This document shows, in pieces, positions 62,320 to 64,000 of a stretch of 64,000 bases of DNA. Location of the stretch: assembly GCA_948474755.1 (NCBI GenBank), contig CAOLHI010000056.1:434001-498000 (forward strand). The letters run 5' to 3'. The notes under the pieces are model-generated. The model worked only from the letters and a program-made list of their open reading frames with translations. It was not told the DNA's origin and searched no databases. Source of the stretch: Ctenosaura bakeri (Eukaryota; Chordata; Lepidosauria; Squamata; Iguanidae). Position numbers and translations under genes: made by a program. Each line of letters begins with the position of its first letter. Position 1 is the first letter of the stretch.

Positions 62320-64000
62320 CATAATACCATTCCTTGATTGCTCTATAAATAGACGGTCATGAAAGTCCTGCCACCACCCACACGTTTCCAAATCACCAAA
62401 CCCATTTGTCAATTGAAAAGAAAAAAAAATACCAAAGAGTGAACAAAATCATACAATGTGGACTTTAGTTCTCTTCTTTTTCTTTCTTTTTTGTTTTGTC
62501 ATCTTCCTGTTCGCTTTCTTTCTTTTTCTTTTTAAGAAGCTAAACAAAGCTGAAGAAGGAAAAGGCATAAACTGTTGTGTAAAAATATGTGAACTATATA
62601 ATAGCACCCTTGCCAAGAGTGTTTTTCCAGCATCTGGCTGTTTAAAAGAACTGTTGACTACTGCGAAGCAAAGAGCAAATTTGCAAGAAAGGGAAAAACA
62701 CAATAGAGTGGTGATTGTTAGATGGAATGGTTGGGCTCTTTAATGGAAGGAACTTTGCTGTCATTTTTCAGATGTGATTTCATAATTGTAATAATAAAAC
62801 ATAATGATAATCATAGTGATGATAATAATAATCATAATAATCTGGACGACGTTTTAAAAAAAAACCCCACTTGCATGCCTCTTTTCCTCCTGGTTTAATT
62901 TAGTGCAGCAACCAGCCTAGCTCAAGCCCAGGAGAAAGATGTAGGAATAGTACAGTTTTCTCTCTTTCTCTGTAATTGCAAAGATGTTTCTTCTGGGCCT
63001 TTTTTTTTTTTTTAACCAAGGGGGTCAGCAATTAATATCCGTGCCTGCTTTGCCGATGTGATGCTCTCGGTGGTGCGCTTCATAAAGGCCCCCTTTGTCT
63101 CCTTAATAATGAGGCAGACAGTTCATGCTGTACGACATCCAAGTTCCAGACAGGTGGAATAAGGAGGTGGCATCTGTCTAAATATTGAATGCCACGCTTC
63201 CCCCATCTGCTGCGACAACAGCGCGAGGCTGTTTGGCTTCGGTTTATCCCATTCTGCATGCAACTAGTCGGCCATATGCCCCATAGGCTCCACGTGCCAC
63301 CAGAGCGATGCGACTCCGGAGGCAGCCTCAGGAGCTGGGAGCTGAACGAGAGTTTTTTGGGGGGCAAAGAAGCCCTGGGGAGGGGGGAAACAGGAGGGAT
63401 GGGGTCGTAGGTCATGCACGTGCTGGAATCAGCAGGTGACAGTCAATAGGGCTACTGAGAGGCGCGGGACGGGCCAATCATAGGGCGGCCTTCAAAGTCA
63501 ATCGACAGGACGAAGGGGGCTGCCAATCAAACGTTGCGGCTGCATACCTTCTCGGCCTAGGCAAATAAGAAGATTTAGAGCACATGGCCGCTCTTCATTT
63601 ATAATCCTGACTTAGCCCAGCATGGCTTAGTGATAGTTTCTGTCGACAGATGATGGGCACCAGCCAGCTGGGGTGGATCTTAGACAAACTCGTACTGTAA
63701 AATTAAAATTAAATTAGTGCCACACTTGGGCACATGAGTTGGGCAACAGTTACGCAATCTGTTCAAGAGGCATCCTTCCTGTCAATAATAATTTAAGCAG
63801 AGACGATGTGGGTGCACATGTGTGTGTTTGTGTGTGTGTGTGTGTGTCTGCTGTTGGAAGCAAGTGGGAAGAATGAGTCCTTCTTTGCCCCACTTTCTTT
63901 TACACCCTAAATAAGAGACACATATGAGATGTTTAAATTGTTTTAAAAAACGACCAGAATGCATGCATCCCATTTTAGCTTTGCAAGCCGCCTTGGGTAC
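62320..64000. other. Repeat-poor terminal block
   Basis: Low-complexity T-rich and TAAT-rich patches at 62460-62540 and 62795-62850, then 62980-63660 with several CpGs, TTAATAATGAG and TTAATATCC words and no repeat signature. A (TG)n patch is at 63822-63848. Overlapping short ORFs at 63080-63415 (minus) and 63189-63410 (plus) have no recognisable domain. A candidate conserved non-coding region. Confidence 0.4.

Overview
This window looks like intergenic or deep-intronic DNA from a sauropsid vertebrate, most probably a squamate reptile (lizard or snake). The evidence is the repeat complement. There are CR1 LINEs ending in the ATTCTATG-type tail, RTE/BovB-type LINE remnants, L2-type LINE ends, a tRNA-headed SINE whose tail resembles a BovB 3' end, Tigger-like DNA transposons, solo LTRs with 4-bp target duplications, and very many short inverted-repeat DNA elements. 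I found no convincing host protein-coding gene. The longer ORFs are remnants of LINE reverse transcriptase, reading frames through MITE palindromes or LTRs, or chance frames.

The dominant component is a set of non-autonomous DNA elements. Family A copies fold into one hairpin and cluster at about 200 bp and about 178 bp. Family B copies are mostly 330-650 bp, GC-rich and internally varied. Both begin with GCC(A/C)TTTCC-like termini and end in the reverse complement. Many copies have an exact direct repeat of form CNNNG on both sides (CATAG, CTGTG, CTTTG, CATGG, CTATG). The repeat can be read as a 5-bp duplication, or as a 3-bp duplication in a fixed C...G context. No autonomous partner is in the window.

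Layout. 1-2.3 kb: a split family B element and unique sequence. 2.3-5.6 kb: BovB remnants, two tandem CR1 ends, and a solo LTR inside a family B element. 5.6-11.7 kb: a small solo LTR, SINE and MITE copies, a GATA array and LTR-like pieces. 11.7-13.1 kb: a CR1 with RT motifs B and C, flanked by a duplicated piece of SINE. 13.4-14.6 kb: unique sequence. 14.6-18.5 kb: MITEs, inverted SINE tails and a CR1 split by a solo LTR. 18.6-21.3 kb: family B elements (one CpG-rich) and a third LTR copy. 21.4-24.1 kb: BovB split by a MITE, a MITE inside a MITE, and a tRNA-Lys(CUU)-like sequence. 24.5-33.2 kb: Tigger-like element, family B, split CR1, an LTR-like 503-bp unit, L2 and a TATC array. 33.3-42 kb: an inverted repeat, a MITE cluster, CR1, a 643-bp family B element and a fourth LTR. 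42-49 kb: MITEs, CR1 and a fifth LTR nested in a family B element and itself hit by a CR1 tail. 49-62 kb: family B elements, Tigger-like elements, L2, a divergent LTR split by family B, and BovB split by family A. 62.3-64 kb: mostly unique.

The useful biology here is historical. Insertions inside insertions give clean pre- and post-insertion sites, so target duplications and relative ages can be read directly. Long repeat-poor blocks (about 22.1-22.9, 34.9-35.4, 43.0-43.8, 52.3-53.0 and 62.9-63.7 kb) are the best candidates for conserved non-coding or regulatory DNA, but this cannot be tested from one sequence. All family names rest on recognising motifs by eye; no database search was run.
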